In this document: one piece after another, positions 7,772 through 16,966 of the stretch | Numbering within the stretch: position 1 is the stretch's first letter | Layout of the letters: every line of letters starts with the position of its first letter | Assembly (NCBI RefSeq): GCF_023618015.1 | Contig: NZ_JAJKBJ010000002.1 | Span: 186,001 to 250,000 of the forward strand | Length of the DNA: 64,000 nucleotides | Reading direction: 5' to 3' | Source: Legionella maioricensis | GTDB lineage: Bacteria > Pseudomonadota > Gammaproteobacteria > Legionellales > Legionellaceae | The notes under the pieces: model-generated | What the model was told of the DNA's origin: nothing | Database searches by the model: none | The model's input: the letters and a program-made list of their open reading frames with translations, nothing else | Position numbers and translations under genes: made by a program

Positions 7772-8498
7772 AGTCTTTACTTTGATGGACTCAACAGTTG
7801 GTCTCGTTTATTTATTTATTGTCATGGTGTTGCTTCTTTTCTTGTTACGGAAAAAGAGAAAACTGCGGCGAATCAGGCAATGGCAGAAAATGCTGAATTT
7901 ACAGGAGCATCAGCAAATTTTTCAGCAATTATATCAACCGATCGATGGATTCATGCTTTCCAACCAAGCACGACAAAAACAAAATGCAATTGAATACACG
8001 TACGGAGAAATAAAATTTTTACCCTTTATCGCTCTTTTATCGTTGGTAAAACCGGATCACAAAACAATTTTTTATGATCTGGGTAGTGGTATTGGCAAAG
8101 CAGTTCTTGCCTGTGCCATGGTATATCCAGTCCGTAAAAGTGTTGGAGTAGAGTTACTACCAGAATTACATTTGGGGGCGTGCAGTCAAGCCGAACAGTT
8201 GGCAATGGATCCAAACTACGCGGAAAAAGCAAAGAAAATTGAGTTTATCCTGGGAAGTTTTTTAGAAGTTAATCTCAATGAGGCAACGCTAGTTTTTATC
8301 AATTCAACGACTCTATTGGGTACCGTGTGGGAGAGTCTTTGTGCACGGATCAATGATCTACCCCAACTGAATACCGTAATTACAACCAGTAAAACCCTAA
8401 TCTCCAATAATTTTTTAGTTACAAATCACACTAAAATAGAGATGAGTTGGGGCGTGGTCGAGGCTTATATTCACAGGCGAAAAACAAATTTGTACTAA
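7761..8498 (+). CDS. Membrane-anchored DOT1-like SAM-dependent methyltransferase
   Basis: 245 residues. A hydrophobic segment at ~12-29 followed by RKKRKLRRIR anchors it to the inner membrane with the enzyme inside. The catalytic part reads in the order of DOT1 lysine methyltransferases: EYTYGE (DOT1 has SYGE), FYDLGSGIGK (VDLGSGVGQ), VGVELLPEL (GVE), ILGSFLE (GDFL), FINSTTLLG (FVNNFAFG) and VITTSKTL (IVSSKPF), then MSWGVVEAYIH. Family members bind S-adenosylmethionine and methylate lysine in chromatin proteins; the bacterial substrate is unknown. The start overlaps the coiled-coil gene by 11 bases with no obvious ribosome binding site, implying coupling. ihfB follows 120 bases downstream with its own promoter. 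A generic class I methyltransferase is the alternative. Confidence 0.75.
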   Translation: MVDKVFTLMDSTVGLVYLFIVMVLLLFLLRKKRKLRRIRQWQKMLNLQEHQQIFQQLYQPIDGFMLSNQARQKQNAIEYTYGEIKFLPFIALLSLVKPDHKTIFYDLGSGIGKAVLACAMVYPVRKSVGVELLPELHLGACSQAEQLAMDPNYAEKAKKIEFILGSFLEVNLNEATLVFINSTTLLGTVWESLCARINDLPQLNTVITTSKTLISNNFLVTNHTKIEMSWGVVEAYIHRRKTNLY

Positions 8499-8512
8499 CT
8501 GGCTTGAAAAGA

Positions 8513-8540
8513 TTGAATAATTTTTTACCCAGTCTATACT
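8513..8540 (+). promoter_or_regulatory. Candidate sigma70 promoter for ihfB
   Basis: TTGAAT (8513-8518), a 16-base spacer and TATACT (8535-8540), 5/6 and 5/6 matches to consensus. It lies between the methyltransferase stop and ihfB, giving a leader of about 75 bases. Confidence 0.55.
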
Positions 8541-8621
8541 TATAAAACAAAGGATAAATTGTCAGCACCTGATGTGTCTTGGTGACAGACTATGACAGAC
8601 ACGCGACAAAACGAGGTGGGT

Positions 8622-8933
8622 ATGATTAAATCGGAACTCATTGAACACATCGCTGCTCGAATGACGCATCTTACTGAAAAACAAGTGGCTGATGGAATTA
8701 ATAGAATATTAGAGTTAATGAGCGAAGCACTCATTAATGGACAAAGAATAGAAATTCGTGGTTTTGGTAGCTTTTCACTCCATTACCGACCACCACGAAA
8801 TGCTCATAATCCTAAAACAGGTGAAAAAGTAGTGACTGAAGCCAAACACAGTCCTCACTTTAAGCCAGGAAAAGAATTGCGCGAACGTGTGGACGCGTCA
8901 CGCATGAACTGCCCTCTGCCAGAAGATGAATAA
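8622..8933 (+). CDS. ihfB: Integration host factor subunit beta
   Basis: 103 residues from the ATG at 8622, which matches the conserved IHF-beta start ([12 protein letters not shown]. coli MTKSELIERLA) and has GAGG five bases upstream. An ATG ten codons earlier would add residues outside the family. [15 protein letters not shown], the [15 protein letters not shown]-minor-groove arm with its intercalating Pro, and [13 protein letters not shown] are nearly identical to E. coli IhfB. With IHF-alpha, encoded elsewhere, it bends DNA for replication initiation, recombination and regulation; in L. pneumophila IHF is linked to the replicative-transmissive switch. The C-terminal ~10 residues extend beyond the E. 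coli protein. Confidence 0.96.
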   Translation: MIKSELIEHIAARMTHLTEKQVADGINRILELMSEALINGQRIEIRGFGSFSLHYRPPRNAHNPKTGEKVVTEAKHSPHFKPGKELRERVDASRMNCPLPEDE

Positions 8934-9019
8934 ATCGGACTATTTCCTATCATCTCATTGAGGGGCAGTTTAGGAATCGCCATCCATCCAATAGAAAGGA
9001 AAATGGGCGTTATTTTTTA

Positions 9020-9586
9020 TCAGGTTCTAGGTAAGGTAACGCCTGTTTGCCCCTGATACTTACCATTACGATCACGATAGGAAACGGCACAAACCTCACT
9101 GGCTTCAAGAAAAAGCATTTGCGCTACACCTTCGTTTGCATAAATTTTAGCGGGCAGAGTTGTTGTATTGGAAAATTCAAGGGTTACATGTCCTTCCCAC
9201 TCTGGCTCTAAAGGGGTTACGTTCACGATTATCCCACATCGCGCGTAGGTGGATTTTCCAAGACAAATAGTCAATACATTTCGAGGGATGCGGAAATACT
9301 CTACTGTTCGTGCCAAAGCAAAAGAATTAGGCGGAATAATGCATACGTCTGAATGCACATCAACAAAACTATTCTCATCAAAGGCCTTGGGATCTACAAT
9401 GGCAGAGTTAATATTAGTGAAAATCTTAAACTCATTGGAGCAACGTACATCATAACCATAACTGGATACGCCATAAGAAATGATCCGACCACCGTCGTTC
9501 TCGCGCACTTGGCCAGATTGAAATGGAGTGATCATCCCATGTTCCAGAGCCATTTTTTCTATCCATCGATCTGATTTAATTGACAT
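9020..9586 (-). CDS. dcd: dCTP deaminase
   Basis: 188 residues, the usual length. It deaminates dCTP to dUTP to feed dTMP synthesis. Recognisable blocks are [42 protein letters not shown] with the catalytic Ser/Arg and Glu, TLEFSNTT and the C-terminal lid [16 protein letters not shown] lies about 9 bases before the ATG. It stands alone, with ~85 bases to ihfB (convergent) and ~140 to the SPFH gene. Confidence 0.97.
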   Translation of the reverse strand: MSIKSDRWIEKMALEHGMITPFQSGQVRENDGGRIISYGVSSYGYDVRCSNEFKIFTNINSAIVDPKAFDENSFVDVHSDVCIIPPNSFALARTVEYFRIPRNVLTICLGKSTYARCGIIVNVTPLEPEWEGHVTLEFSNTTTLPAKIYANEGVAQMLFLEASEVCAVSYRDRNGKYQGQTGVTLPRT

Positions 9587-9727
9587 GGTTAAACCTCTTT
9601 AATTCTGCAAAAAATAGAGTTCTATCATAAATTACGCTCAAACGAAAGTTTAGGTTAAATTTTTTACAAAAGCAGGCCTCCTCTGAGTACCCAACTTAAG
9701 TTATTTTATCCTAGAAGCAGTTGACAC

Positions 9728-10483
9728 TTATTTTTTCTTTGCGGCCATATTCGCTAATATTTCGCCCAACTCCATAGGCATGGGAAACACTATGGTTGAA
9801 TTATTCGTCCCGGCAATTGCTGCTAAAGTCTGGAGATATCTTAATTGCATGGCCTGGGGTTGTTGTGCTAAAACTTGTGATGCCTGTAATAGCTTTTCCG
9901 ATGCTTGCAGCTCGCCCTCGGCATGAATAATTTTCGCTCTTTTATCCCGCTCGGCTTCAGCTTGCTTTGCAATCGCGCGAATCATACTTTCATCCAGATC
10001 TACATGTTTAATTTCCACATTGGATACTTTAATGCCCCAGCTATCCGTTTGTGCATCTAATATTTTTTGCACGTCGCTATTTAAGCGTTCGCGCTCAGAT
10101 AACATTTCATCGAGCTCATGCTGTCCCAGAACCGAGCGCAGTGTTGTTTGCGCTAATTGGCTGGTCGCTTCATAATAGTTTTCTACTTGTATTATCGCGT
10201 GTTCTGGAACGACCACCCGAAAATACAATACGGCATTAACTCTTACCGACACGTTGTCTCTGGATATTACGTCCTGGCTAGGAACATCCATCACTATAGT
10301 TCTTAAATCAACGCGAACCACCTGTTGAATAATTGGAATAATAATGACTAAACCGGGGCCTTTAACGCGCCAAAACCGTCCCAGCATAAAAACCACCCCG
10401 CGCTCATATTCTCTGAATACCCGGAACATGGACACCAACAATAAACCAAGTATAACAATCAATACTCCGAAAAAAGCAGCCAT
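9728..10483 (-). CDS. SPFH/band 7 slipin (stomatin-like) membrane protein
   Basis: 251 residues. One N-terminal membrane helix ([17 protein letters not shown]) is followed by the SPFH domain: [52 protein letters not shown] and the coiled region [24 protein letters not shown]. Such slipins oligomerise on the membrane and pair with NfeD. AAGGAG precedes the ATG; the nfeD gene ends 34 bases upstream on the same strand, so the pair is an operon. It is shorter and more slipin-like than QmcA. Confidence 0.9.
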   Translation of the reverse strand: MAAFFGVLIVILGLLLVSMFRVFREYERGVVFMLGRFWRVKGPGLVIIIPIIQQVVRVDLRTIVMDVPSQDVISRDNVSVRVNAVLYFRVVVPEHAIIQVENYYEATSQLAQTTLRSVLGQHELDEMLSERERLNSDVQKILDAQTDSWGIKVSNVEIKHVDLDESMIRAIAKQAEAERDKRAKIIHAEGELQASEKLLQASQVLAQQPQAMQLRYLQTLAAIAGTNNSTIVFPMPMELGEILANMAAKKK

Positions 10484-10517
10484 CTTTTTCTCCTTGAATC
10501 CTCATCACACCAATAAA

Positions 10518-11873
10518 CTACTCCGCTGAATCCTCTTCTTCTACTTCGAGTAACAGTCCTGATGTTGCTATGACTTTAATATTTTTATCCGCGGCAATTG
10601 GCATCTTGGCATGAACACTCCATATTTCCCCTCGAATTACCGCCTGACCGTGTAAATTAATCGCCCCTAATGCCCGGCCTTTAGCGCCAACTAACACAAT
10701 GAGTCCATTTTTAACGGTTTGACGTCGGGATTTAATCACCGCGCCTAAAAGAAACACAAAAATTACAATATTAGCCGCGGCCATTGCCCATATTGCTGAC
10801 CAAGCGATTTGATATGTCTCGTTCGTGGTATTGATTAACAAAATGGAACCAAGAATAAAGGCTACCGTTCCCCCCAAACCCAAGGCACCAAAACTCGGTG
10901 TAAATCCTTCTGCTATAACAAAGACTACTCCTAGAAGAATTAACCCAAGTCCAGCATAATTAACGGGTAATAATTGTAGAGCATAGAGTGCAATAATCAT
11001 GGCTACTGCACCAACGACTCCAGGCAGAACAACTCCTGGATTCATAAACTCGAAAATAAGACCATATATGCCAAACAATATTAAAAGGTAGGCTACTGTT
11101 GGGTTGGTGATAGCTGATAAAAAACGGGGGCGCCAATCGGGCGCCACCACTGCAATTGATGGATTAAGCGTGTTTAATGATATTTTTTGATTATTTTGCA
11201 TGACGGTCACTTTATTAAGCTGAGCCAATAAATCGGCCTCGTCCGTTGCAATATAATTAATTACTCCAGCTTTCAGAGCCTCTGGAGCGGTTATGGAAAC
11301 CGCATCGACTACAGCTTTTTCAGCAAAAAGCGGATCCCGCCCCCGTAGCTGGGCCAATGAGCGAATGGTAGCTACAGCATCACTGCGCATCTTTTTCTCC
11401 ATAGTAGTAGATTTCTTATTCTCGAATCCACTTCCAATATTCACCGGGCTTGCTGCTCCTAATTGAGTTCCGGGCGCCATAGCGGCTAAAGTACTGGCAT
11501 ATAATAAATAAGTTCCAGCGCTCGCAGCTCTTGCCCCATTGGGACTTACATAAGTCACAATGGGCACTTTTGAAGTTAAAAATTTTTGGATAATGGCCCT
11601 CATTGCGTCATCAAGACCACCGGGGGTATCCAATAAAACCAGAATTAAGTCTGCATTTTGAGCCTTAGCTATTCCTCTATCTATATAATCTGCAGTAGCG
11701 GGACCGATTGGCCCTTTTATGCTAAGTTCTACTATTTTTGCCGCATAAATAGGCGAAGATCCCAACACAGTCAGAACGATTAAGATGAGTAGATGATTCA
11801 TTAATCGGGATAAAAATAACTCTGGTCTAGCGAGCAAATTAACCGCCTCCCGCATGCAGTAGGATTTACACAT
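10518..11873 (-). CDS. NfeD family membrane protease (ClpP-class serine protease plus NfeD C-domain)
   Basis: About 451 residues from the ATG at 11873, which has a strong AAGGA six bases upstream; the next ATG at 11801 would also leave a signal peptide (MNHLLILIVLTVLGSSPIYA) but lacks a ribosome binding site. The periplasmic ClpP-like domain shows DTPGGLDDAMRAII, VSPNGARAASAGTYLLYAS with the catalytic Ser of ASAG, and APGTQLGAASPV. Then come five or so membrane helices and an OB-fold NfeD domain (VGAKGRALGAINLHGQAVIRGEIW). The paired slipin suggests cleavage of membrane-associated partners. Confidence 0.9.
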   Translation of the reverse strand: MCKSYCMREAVNLLARPELFLSRLMNHLLILIVLTVLGSSPIYAAKIVELSIKGPIGPATADYIDRGIAKAQNADLILVLLDTPGGLDDAMRAIIQKFLTSKVPIVTYVSPNGARAASAGTYLLYASTLAAMAPGTQLGAASPVNIGSGFENKKSTTMEKKMRSDAVATIRSLAQLRGRDPLFAEKAVVDAVSITAPEALKAGVINYIATDEADLLAQLNKVTVMQNNQKISLNTLNPSIAVVAPDWRPRFLSAITNPTVAYLLILFGIYGLIFEFMNPGVVLPGVVGAVAMIIALYALQLLPVNYAGLGLILLGVVFVIAEGFTPSFGALGLGGTVAFILGSILLINTTNETYQIAWSAIWAMAAANIVIFVFLLGAVIKSRRQTVKNGLIVLVGAKGRALGAINLHGQAVIRGEIWSVHAKMPIAADKNIKVIATSGLLLEVEEEDSAE

Positions 11874-11955
11874 GCCCGGTTCCTTTTGAGGGGCCATATG
11901 ATAAAAGATAGCACAACTTGTGTGAAAAATAGTGATTTTGGCATTATTAGCTTTT

Positions 11956-11989
11956 ATAACCCGCAAGACATAACTTTCTTACGGGTTAT
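11956..11989. repeat. 12-bp inverted repeat between the LbtU-like and nfeD genes
   Basis: ataacccgcaag (11956-11967) pairs with cttacgggttat (11978-11989), one G-U pair, 10-base loop. On the plus strand it is followed by attttg; on the minus strand, the direction of both flanking genes, by aaaag. A transcript-end role for the LbtU-like gene is possible but the U-tract is missing. Confidence 0.4.
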
Positions 11990-12009
11990 ATTTTGACGAG
12001 ATGAATTGC

Positions 12010-13593
12010 TTAGAAATAAACCCCGATTTGAGCGGATACAGTATCTGCTGATCGCCCAGTACCAAAAGAGGTTGCATTCACCAACCCTGCTGGGGCGGCT
12101 CCATTTGCAAATTGATAAATATTGTAATCGACATCATGTTTGTACTCTAAGCTTTCCACAGTATCTTTCCAAATGGATATGTTAAATACACCAATGAAAC
12201 GATGTTGTGGTATGTTTAAAGCCAGAGCTTCTTTTGACCATTGATATCCTATGCCTATTGACGAGGGTCGATTAAAGGCTCTAAAGGTCATGCCTAATTC
12301 TGTCTGGACAGCTTGTGGCTTGGCTCCCAGGCCATTAAAACTCAAATCCTGAGGTCTAAAGCGTTGTACAGCACCCACCCATTCCGCAAAGAGGTTAAAG
12401 CGATCGAAGCTCACGTTACCGTGCACATCTGCAGCTTGAGTCTTACGTACAGCTTCATTTCCATTGGTAAAGGATCCAAAGCCACCAAAGGTTGTACCAA
12501 TATCAGCACCTGTGCTTTGCATTCCAGCAGCATCAGCAATGGAGCTTATATAACTTGCTCCTATTTCTCCACTTAGCCCCCTAAAGTCGTAGTTATAACC
12601 CCAGTTAACCCCGCCAACCCCTGATTTACCTAAGGTTGTGTCACTTCGATAGATATAAGTTGCGGCAAATGGTCCAGTATTTTCCTGGGATTTATACCCT
12701 AAAATAAATGGTCTTGTTTTGGTTCGTGCTAAATTCATGGTTAAAGGAGAACTAACCATTGAGCTGGAATATCGTCCAAAGGGTACATATAACTGCCCGG
12801 CAGTAAAATATATGGGGGTCTTATCCAGATTCCCAATATTGACAAAGCCCATGTTCAAATTGAAGGCCGAATTATTAATTCGTGGTCCAACAGCAGGCGG
12901 CGTCTCGTCATAGGCTATGGACATATAGGCTTCTACATTTTGGTTTAAAGCCGCTGCAACATCCAACTCGCTCGAGCCCAGGGTAATATCTGCACTGGTA
13001 TTTGAACGGAAGGGAGCATTAATCACCCCAACAGGCTCTGCCTTTCCACTGATGGCAATGATAGGCATGTGTGGAACGGGATAACCTATACTTTTATAGG
13101 CATCATATAAACGACGGCGTTGTTGCATTAAACGAATATCACGGTTAATACTTGAAATGTTAACAATATAATCAGATCCATCAAAAGCAGGTCTGTCTCC
13201 CAAATAGGGAGAGCTTACAACAGGCGTTCCGGCAATATAAGTTACCACGCGATTTTCAGCAACCAAGGCCGTAGGATAAAAGCCGATAGATTCTGGATGT
13301 AATTCAGGAGCATGCACCGTAACATGGCTTGAATGATAGTGATCTCGGGCTCTCCCACTCTTCTGGCTATGAGGAGCAGTATTGATAACCGGTTTTTTTG
13401 TTGCTCTCTTTGCATGCTGTTCATGACGGGTATGATGAGACACCATTCTTTTTTGAAGTTTATTTAATTGCGACTGCAACATTTGCGTTTGTTTTTGTAA
13501 CCGTTGAATTTCCTGAAGCAATTGTTGATCATTTTCCGCATATAGTGGCGATGATAAACAGGCTAGAGCCAATATGATTTTTTTAAACTTCAT
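12010..13593 (-). CDS. LbtU family siderophore porin
   Basis: 527 residues. A Sec signal peptide (MKFKKIILALACLSSPLYA) is followed by a coiled-coil stretch (DQQLLQEIQRLQKQTQMLQSQLNKLQKRM), a His-rich linker (ATKKPVINTAPHSQK) and a ~370-residue beta-barrel ending in the outer-membrane signature SAQIGVYF. The coiled coil, the block GKAEPVGVINAPF and the barrel are the layout of LbtU, the TonB-independent legiobactin receptor of L. pneumophila. Legionella species carry several paralogues, so the ligand here is not certain. AGGAG lies 7 bases before the ATG. No clear Fur box was found; an inverted repeat lies ~100 bases upstream. Confidence 0.8.
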   Translation of the reverse strand: MKFKKIILALACLSSPLYAENDQQLLQEIQRLQKQTQMLQSQLNKLQKRMVSHHTRHEQHAKRATKKPVINTAPHSQKSGRARDHYHSSHVTVHAPELHPESIGFYPTALVAENRVVTYIAGTPVVSSPYLGDRPAFDGSDYIVNISSINRDIRLMQQRRRLYDAYKSIGYPVPHMPIIAISGKAEPVGVINAPFRSNTSADITLGSSELDVAAALNQNVEAYMSIAYDETPPAVGPRINNSAFNLNMGFVNIGNLDKTPIYFTAGQLYVPFGRYSSSMVSSPLTMNLARTKTRPFILGYKSQENTGPFAATYIYRSDTTLGKSGVGGVNWGYNYDFRGLSGEIGASYISSIADAAGMQSTGADIGTTFGGFGSFTNGNEAVRKTQAADVHGNVSFDRFNLFAEWVGAVQRFRPQDLSFNGLGAKPQAVQTELGMTFRAFNRPSSIGIGYQWSKEALALNIPQHRFIGVFNISIWKDTVESLEYKHDVDYNIYQFANGAAPAGLVNATSFGTGRSADTVSAQIGVYF

Positions 13594-13688
13594 GCGGTTA
13601 CTCCTGCGTATTATTTTTACTTCCCATTGGGCGAAGGATTATATCTCGGCAAATTAAGGTTGGCTAGACCTATAATTAATCGAACTTA

Positions 13689-13719
13689 CTATAAATTAGC
13701 AGGTATGCTAAATTTATAG
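13689..13719. repeat. Imperfect inverted repeat in the 13594-13908 intergenic region
   Basis: ctataaattagca (13689-13701) and tgctaaatttatag (13706-13719) pair over 13 bases with a single-base bulge and a 4-base loop. It lies ~100 bases upstream of the LbtU-like gene and could be an operator. The rest of this AT-rich 315-base gap shows only the terminator at 13865-13887. Confidence 0.45.
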
Positions 13720-13864
13720 ATTCTATTATACATAAGCTATTGATTAAATTTGATTTAATTTTACTCAGAATGAATAATATCTTTTGATTTTTTCTTGAGG
13801 CAACGCGGCTATTTCAGGCTAGCGATGAGGGTGTATAGTCTATGACTTGTTGAATTTAGGCAAT

Positions 13865-13887
13865 AAAAAACCCATCATTACGATGGG
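13865..13887 (-). terminator. Intrinsic terminator of the divergent MOMP-like gene
   Basis: On the minus strand, CCCATC-gtaat-GATGGG is followed by TTTTTT (plus-strand A-run 13865-13870). It lies 22 bases beyond the stop codon of the gene at 13909. Confidence 0.8.
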
Positions 13888-13908
13888 CTCTTAGTGAACC
13901 ATTTACGA

Positions 13909-14856
13909 TTATGCATTGCCTAAATATTTAAAACCAAAGTAAGGACCATAGAGCCCATAGTCAGTACTTAAAATAGGCTGCAGAGGATTTTGGAGAGGCT
14001 GCGTTTTTAGGGCATGGAAATAGTTTATTACTTGATAACCGCCTTCAAAATTCATGACGCCTTGAGGCATAGTGTACGCATAGTTCAATCCAAGCTTCGC
14101 TTCAAAAGCTGGAACCACTATTTTCTTGGCATTGTAAGTCGAGGAGAGAACCAGTGCAACGTTCTCAGCAACATACCCCGCATCGTAACGACTGGTTCCG
14201 TAAAGAATTGAAGTCGCGCCATTAGCTGTTACGCTGAATGCAGGAGTTACATTGTAAGAGTAATCAATTCCGAGTACTGGACCAAATCCTTTAAAATCAC
14301 TGTTGTCAAATAAGCTAATAGGAGATCTTTGCGCCAAAGGAGGAATAAATGCAGAAGGATAATAATTAGTCACTTCTGTCTGGATATTAGCATATTGCAT
14401 TCCGCCATAGAAACGCATTTTCTTTACTAAGCCCACATCGACATGTTGTCCCGCTACCACATTGATTTGATCTAATCTATTCTGATTAGCTTGGGTAAAT
14501 GGACTAATAAAAGGAGCCACTGGGATAAGGCCAATAAATCCGGCTTGGCCAGTGTCACTGCTGTAATGCGTCCAATTAACACTGATATCGCTTCCAGTAT
14601 TATAGTGATATGAGCCTTCTGCTCTAAATCCCCAATTCCAGTCATTTTCTACATGATTGAATTGATTGATCGCGGCCCGCTCTTTAGCACCACCATAAAT
14701 AGTTTGTAAATACAGCGCCTGAATACCTAAATCCCAAAGATTTGCTGCACAAGGAACAGTCACATTTCCTGGGGTACAAACTGGTCCCATAGTTCCGGCG
14801 AATGCAAAACCACTTGCTGCCAATCCAATTACAGCTAAAGTTGTCTTTTTCAACAT
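13909..14856 (-). CDS. Divergent Legionella major outer membrane protein family member
   Basis: 315 residues from the ATG at 14856 (GGAG five bases upstream); ten upstream in-frame codons have no support. Signal peptide MLKKTTLAVIGLAASGFAFA, then [16 protein letters not shown], the hallmark N-terminus of Legionella MOMP, DLGIQALYLQTIYGG, NWGFRAEGSYHYNTGSDISVNWTHY and a final GPYFGFKYLGNA. The central loops differ from the two paralogues upstream, so this is an older duplicate. It should form a porin-like barrel in the outer membrane. An intrinsic terminator separates it from the upstream gene, so it is probably transcribed on its own or by read-through. Confidence 0.9.
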   Translation of the reverse strand: MLKKTTLAVIGLAASGFAFAGTMGPVCTPGNVTVPCAANLWDLGIQALYLQTIYGGAKERAAINQFNHVENDWNWGFRAEGSYHYNTGSDISVNWTHYSSDTGQAGFIGLIPVAPFISPFTQANQNRLDQINVVAGQHVDVGLVKKMRFYGGMQYANIQTEVTNYYPSAFIPPLAQRSPISLFDNSDFKGFGPVLGIDYSYNVTPAFSVTANGATSILYGTSRYDAGYVAENVALVLSSTYNAKKIVVPAFEAKLGLNYAYTMPQGVMNFEGGYQVINYFHALKTQPLQNPLQPILSTDYGLYGPYFGFKYLGNA

Positions 14857-14871
14857 ATGAACTCCATTCCT

Positions 14872-14903
14872 AAAAAAAAAGCCCATCAGTTATATGATGG
14901 GCT
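14872..14903 (-). terminator. Intrinsic terminator between MOMP genes
   Basis: On the minus strand, AGCCCATCA and TGATGGGCT form a 9-bp stem with a 6-base loop, followed directly by a run of T (plus-strand A-run 14872-14880). It ends the transcript of the MOMP gene at 14932, and the T-run lies just upstream of the next MOMP gene. Confidence 0.9.
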
Positions 14904-14931
14904 CTATTATAGATCTTAATTAATTAAGAAA

Positions 14932-15846
14932 TTATACATTACCAACATACTTCAGACCAACGTATGGGCCAGATGCAGCAAAGTCAGTTCTGTGGTTAAC
15001 GCCGTATCCAAATCCACCCAAGCCATTGTTCACAGCATTGAAGTAGTTGAACCACATGTAACCAGCATCGATTGTCAAATCACCTTGTGCCATAGCATAA
15101 GTGTAATCAGCACCTAACTTAGCTTCAACTTCAGGAACGATTGCATTCAGTGAATCGAATACGAAGCCAGCTGGAGCAACGTTGTTCAATTGGTTGTTTT
15201 GAGTACCAACTAAAATTGCAGTAGCTGCTTTAGCATATACACCAAAACCATTACCGAACACGTAGTTCATGTCGATACCAGTACGTGGACCAAATCCGTT
15301 GAATGTAGAATGGAATGGGTTGAAAACAACAAAGTTGTTATTGTTGTTGTCACCAGTTGTAACACGTGCCCATTGGAAACCACCGTGGAAACGGATTTTC
15401 TTGTTAGCACTGAAATCAACGAACTGACCTAACTCACCATTAACAGCATCCCATTTAGCACGGTTGAAACCGTTAAAGCTAGAAGCTGCGAAGAAGTTGT
15501 TGTCGTTGTTATCAACATCCAAATGGTACCAGTTGATGTTTACATCGTTACCAGTATTGAAGTGATAAGAAGCTTCTAATTTAAAGCCCCAGTCCCAGTT
15601 GTTATTGTTGTTGTTGAAACCATTAACGGTACCAAAAGCAAGAAAATCAGCTAAAGAAGCGAAATTGTTTTGGCTGCCAGCATAAACTGGTTGCAGATAT
15701 AATGCTTGACCACCAATATCCCATGCAGTGTGTTCGCAAGGAACGGTTACATTTCCTGGGGTGCAAACTGGGCCCATAGTACCAGCAAATACTGCACTGC
15801 TACCTAAAGCAAGAACAGCTACCGCTGTTTTTTTCAAATTTAACAT
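14932..15846 (-). CDS. Major outer membrane protein (MOMP), copy B
   Basis: 304 residues from the ATG at 15846 (GGAG six bases upstream; the four upstream codons are unsupported). Signal peptide [21 protein letters not shown], then [31 protein letters not shown]. The mature protein is a beta-barrel with Asn-rich turns ([34 protein letters not shown]) and ends [13 protein letters not shown]. The first Legionella MOMP is a cysteine-linked porin that binds complement C3 and lines the outer membrane. It is almost identical to the next gene upstream (16013-16927) apart from a few sites and one short loop, a recent tandem duplication or gene conversion. It has its own promoter and a terminator. Confidence 0.95.
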   Translation of the reverse strand: MLNLKKTAVAVLALGSSAVFAGTMGPVCTPGNVTVPCEHTAWDIGGQALYLQPVYAGSQNNFASLADFLAFGTVNGFNNNNNNWDWGFKLEASYHFNTGNDVNINWYHLDVDNNDNNFFAASSFNGFNRAKWDAVNGELGQFVDFSANKKIRFHGGFQWARVTTGDNNNNNFVVFNPFHSTFNGFGPRTGIDMNYVFGNGFGVYAKAATAILVGTQNNQLNNVAPAGFVFDSLNAIVPEVEAKLGADYTYAMAQGDLTIDAGYMWFNYFNAVNNGLGGFGYGVNHRTDFAASGPYVGLKYVGNV

Positions 15847-15921
15847 GCTTATCTCCACTTTTTTATTATTAATTTCCGTTCGTTACTAATTTTAAAATTA
15901 TCAGCAACAGTACGCATTTTT

Positions 15922-15938
15922 CGCTCTAATCGAGAGCG
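15922..15938. repeat. Hairpin in the leader of MOMP copy B
   Basis: cgctct (15922-15927) and agagcg (15933-15938) form a 6-bp stem with a 5-base loop, about 5 to 20 bases downstream of the predicted start site, within the untranslated leader. Confidence 0.45.
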
Positions 15939-15941
15939 TAC

Positions 15942-15978
15942 CTGGATAAATTATCCAGCTGGACTTTAATAAAGTCAA
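15942..15978 (-). promoter_or_regulatory. Promoter of MOMP copy B with two overlapping palindromes
   Basis: On the minus strand TTGACT (15973-15978), a 17-base spacer and GATAAT (15950-15955) make a near-consensus promoter. An exact palindrome, ctggataa/ttatccag (15942-15958), is centred on the -10, and another, gacttta/taaagtc (15962-15976), abuts the -35. Two operator-like sites over one promoter suggest control by a DNA-binding regulator. Confidence 0.6.
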
Positions 15979-16012
15979 CAGTATTGCTGAAATTTCTTAA
16001 AAAGTTAACAAA

Positions 16013-16927
16013 TTATACATTACCAACATACTTCAGACCAACGTATGGGCCAGATGCAGCAAAGTCAGTTCTGTGGTTAACGCCGAATCCAAATCCACCC
16101 AAGCCATTGTTCACAGCATTGAAGTAGTTGAACCACATGTAACCAGCATCGATTGTCAAATCACCTTGTGCCATAGCATAAGTGTAATCAGCACCTAACT
16201 TAGCTTCAACTTCAGGAACGATTGCATTCAGTGAATCGAATACGAAGCCAGCTGGAGCAACGTTATTCAATTGGTTGTTTTGAGTACCAACTAAAATTGC
16301 AGTAGCTGCTTTAGCGTATACACCAAAACCATTACCGAACACGTAGTTCATGTCGATACCAGTACGTGGACCGAATCCGTTGAATGTAGAATGGAATGGG
16401 TTGAAGACAACAAAGTTGTTATTGTTGTTGTCACCAGTTGTAACACGTGCCCATTGGAAACCACCGTGGAAACGGATTTTCTTGTTAGCACTGAAATCAA
16501 CAAACTGACCTAACTCACCATTAACAGCATCCCATTTAGCACGGTTGAAGTTATAACCGTAAGAGTTACCGAAGAAGTTGTTGTCGTTGTTATCAACATC
16601 CAAGTGGTACCAATTGATGTTCACATCGTTACCAGTATTGAAGTGATAAGAAGCCTCTAATTTAAAGCCCCAATCCCAGTTGTTATTGTTGTTACTGAAG
16701 CCATTAACTGTACCATAAGCAAGAAAATCAGCTAAATTAGCAAAATTGTTATTGCTGCCAGCATAAACTGTTTGCAGGTATAATGCTTGACCACCAATAT
16801 CCCATGCAGTATGTTCGCAAGGAACGGTTACATTCCCTGGAGTGCAAACTGGGCCCATGGTACCAGCAAATACCGCACTGCTTCCTAAAGCGAGTACTGC
16901 TACTGCTGTTTTTTTCAAACTAAACAT
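16013..16927 (-). CDS. Major outer membrane protein (MOMP), copy A
   Basis: 304 residues; GGAG seven bases before the ATG. Signal peptide [21 protein letters not shown], identical in pattern to the L. pneumophila OmpS start, then [22 protein letters not shown]. The barrel matches copy B nearly residue for residue. Differences cluster at [18 protein letters not shown] near the N-terminus and in one loop ([14 protein letters not shown] here against [14 protein letters not shown] in copy B). It is expected to be a porin and surface antigen. A strong promoter lies just upstream and there is no clear terminator before copy B. Confidence 0.95.
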   Translation of the reverse strand: MFSLKKTAVAVLALGSSAVFAGTMGPVCTPGNVTVPCEHTAWDIGGQALYLQTVYAGSNNNFANLADFLAYGTVNGFSNNNNNWDWGFKLEASYHFNTGNDVNINWYHLDVDNNDNNFFGNSYGYNFNRAKWDAVNGELGQFVDFSANKKIRFHGGFQWARVTTGDNNNNNFVVFNPFHSTFNGFGPRTGIDMNYVFGNGFGVYAKAATAILVGTQNNQLNNVAPAGFVFDSLNAIVPEVEAKLGADYTYAMAQGDLTIDAGYMWFNYFNAVNNGLGGFGFGVNHRTDFAASGPYVGLKYVGNV

Positions 16928-16966
16928 GCTTTGTCTCCACTAGATTATTATTGAGTTCCCATTTCA

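Noticed and set aside
7785..8498. Later ATG at 7785 as the methyltransferase start
   Set aside because: No better ribosome binding site, and the overlap start at 7761 fits translational coupling; it cannot be fully excluded.
12313..13424. Plus- and minus-strand frames inside the LbtU-like gene
   Set aside because: They are shadows of a clear coding gene with signal peptide and barrel pattern.
13594..13720. Fur box upstream of the LbtU-like gene
   Set aside because: The inverted repeat there does not match the GATAATGATAATCATTATC pattern well enough.
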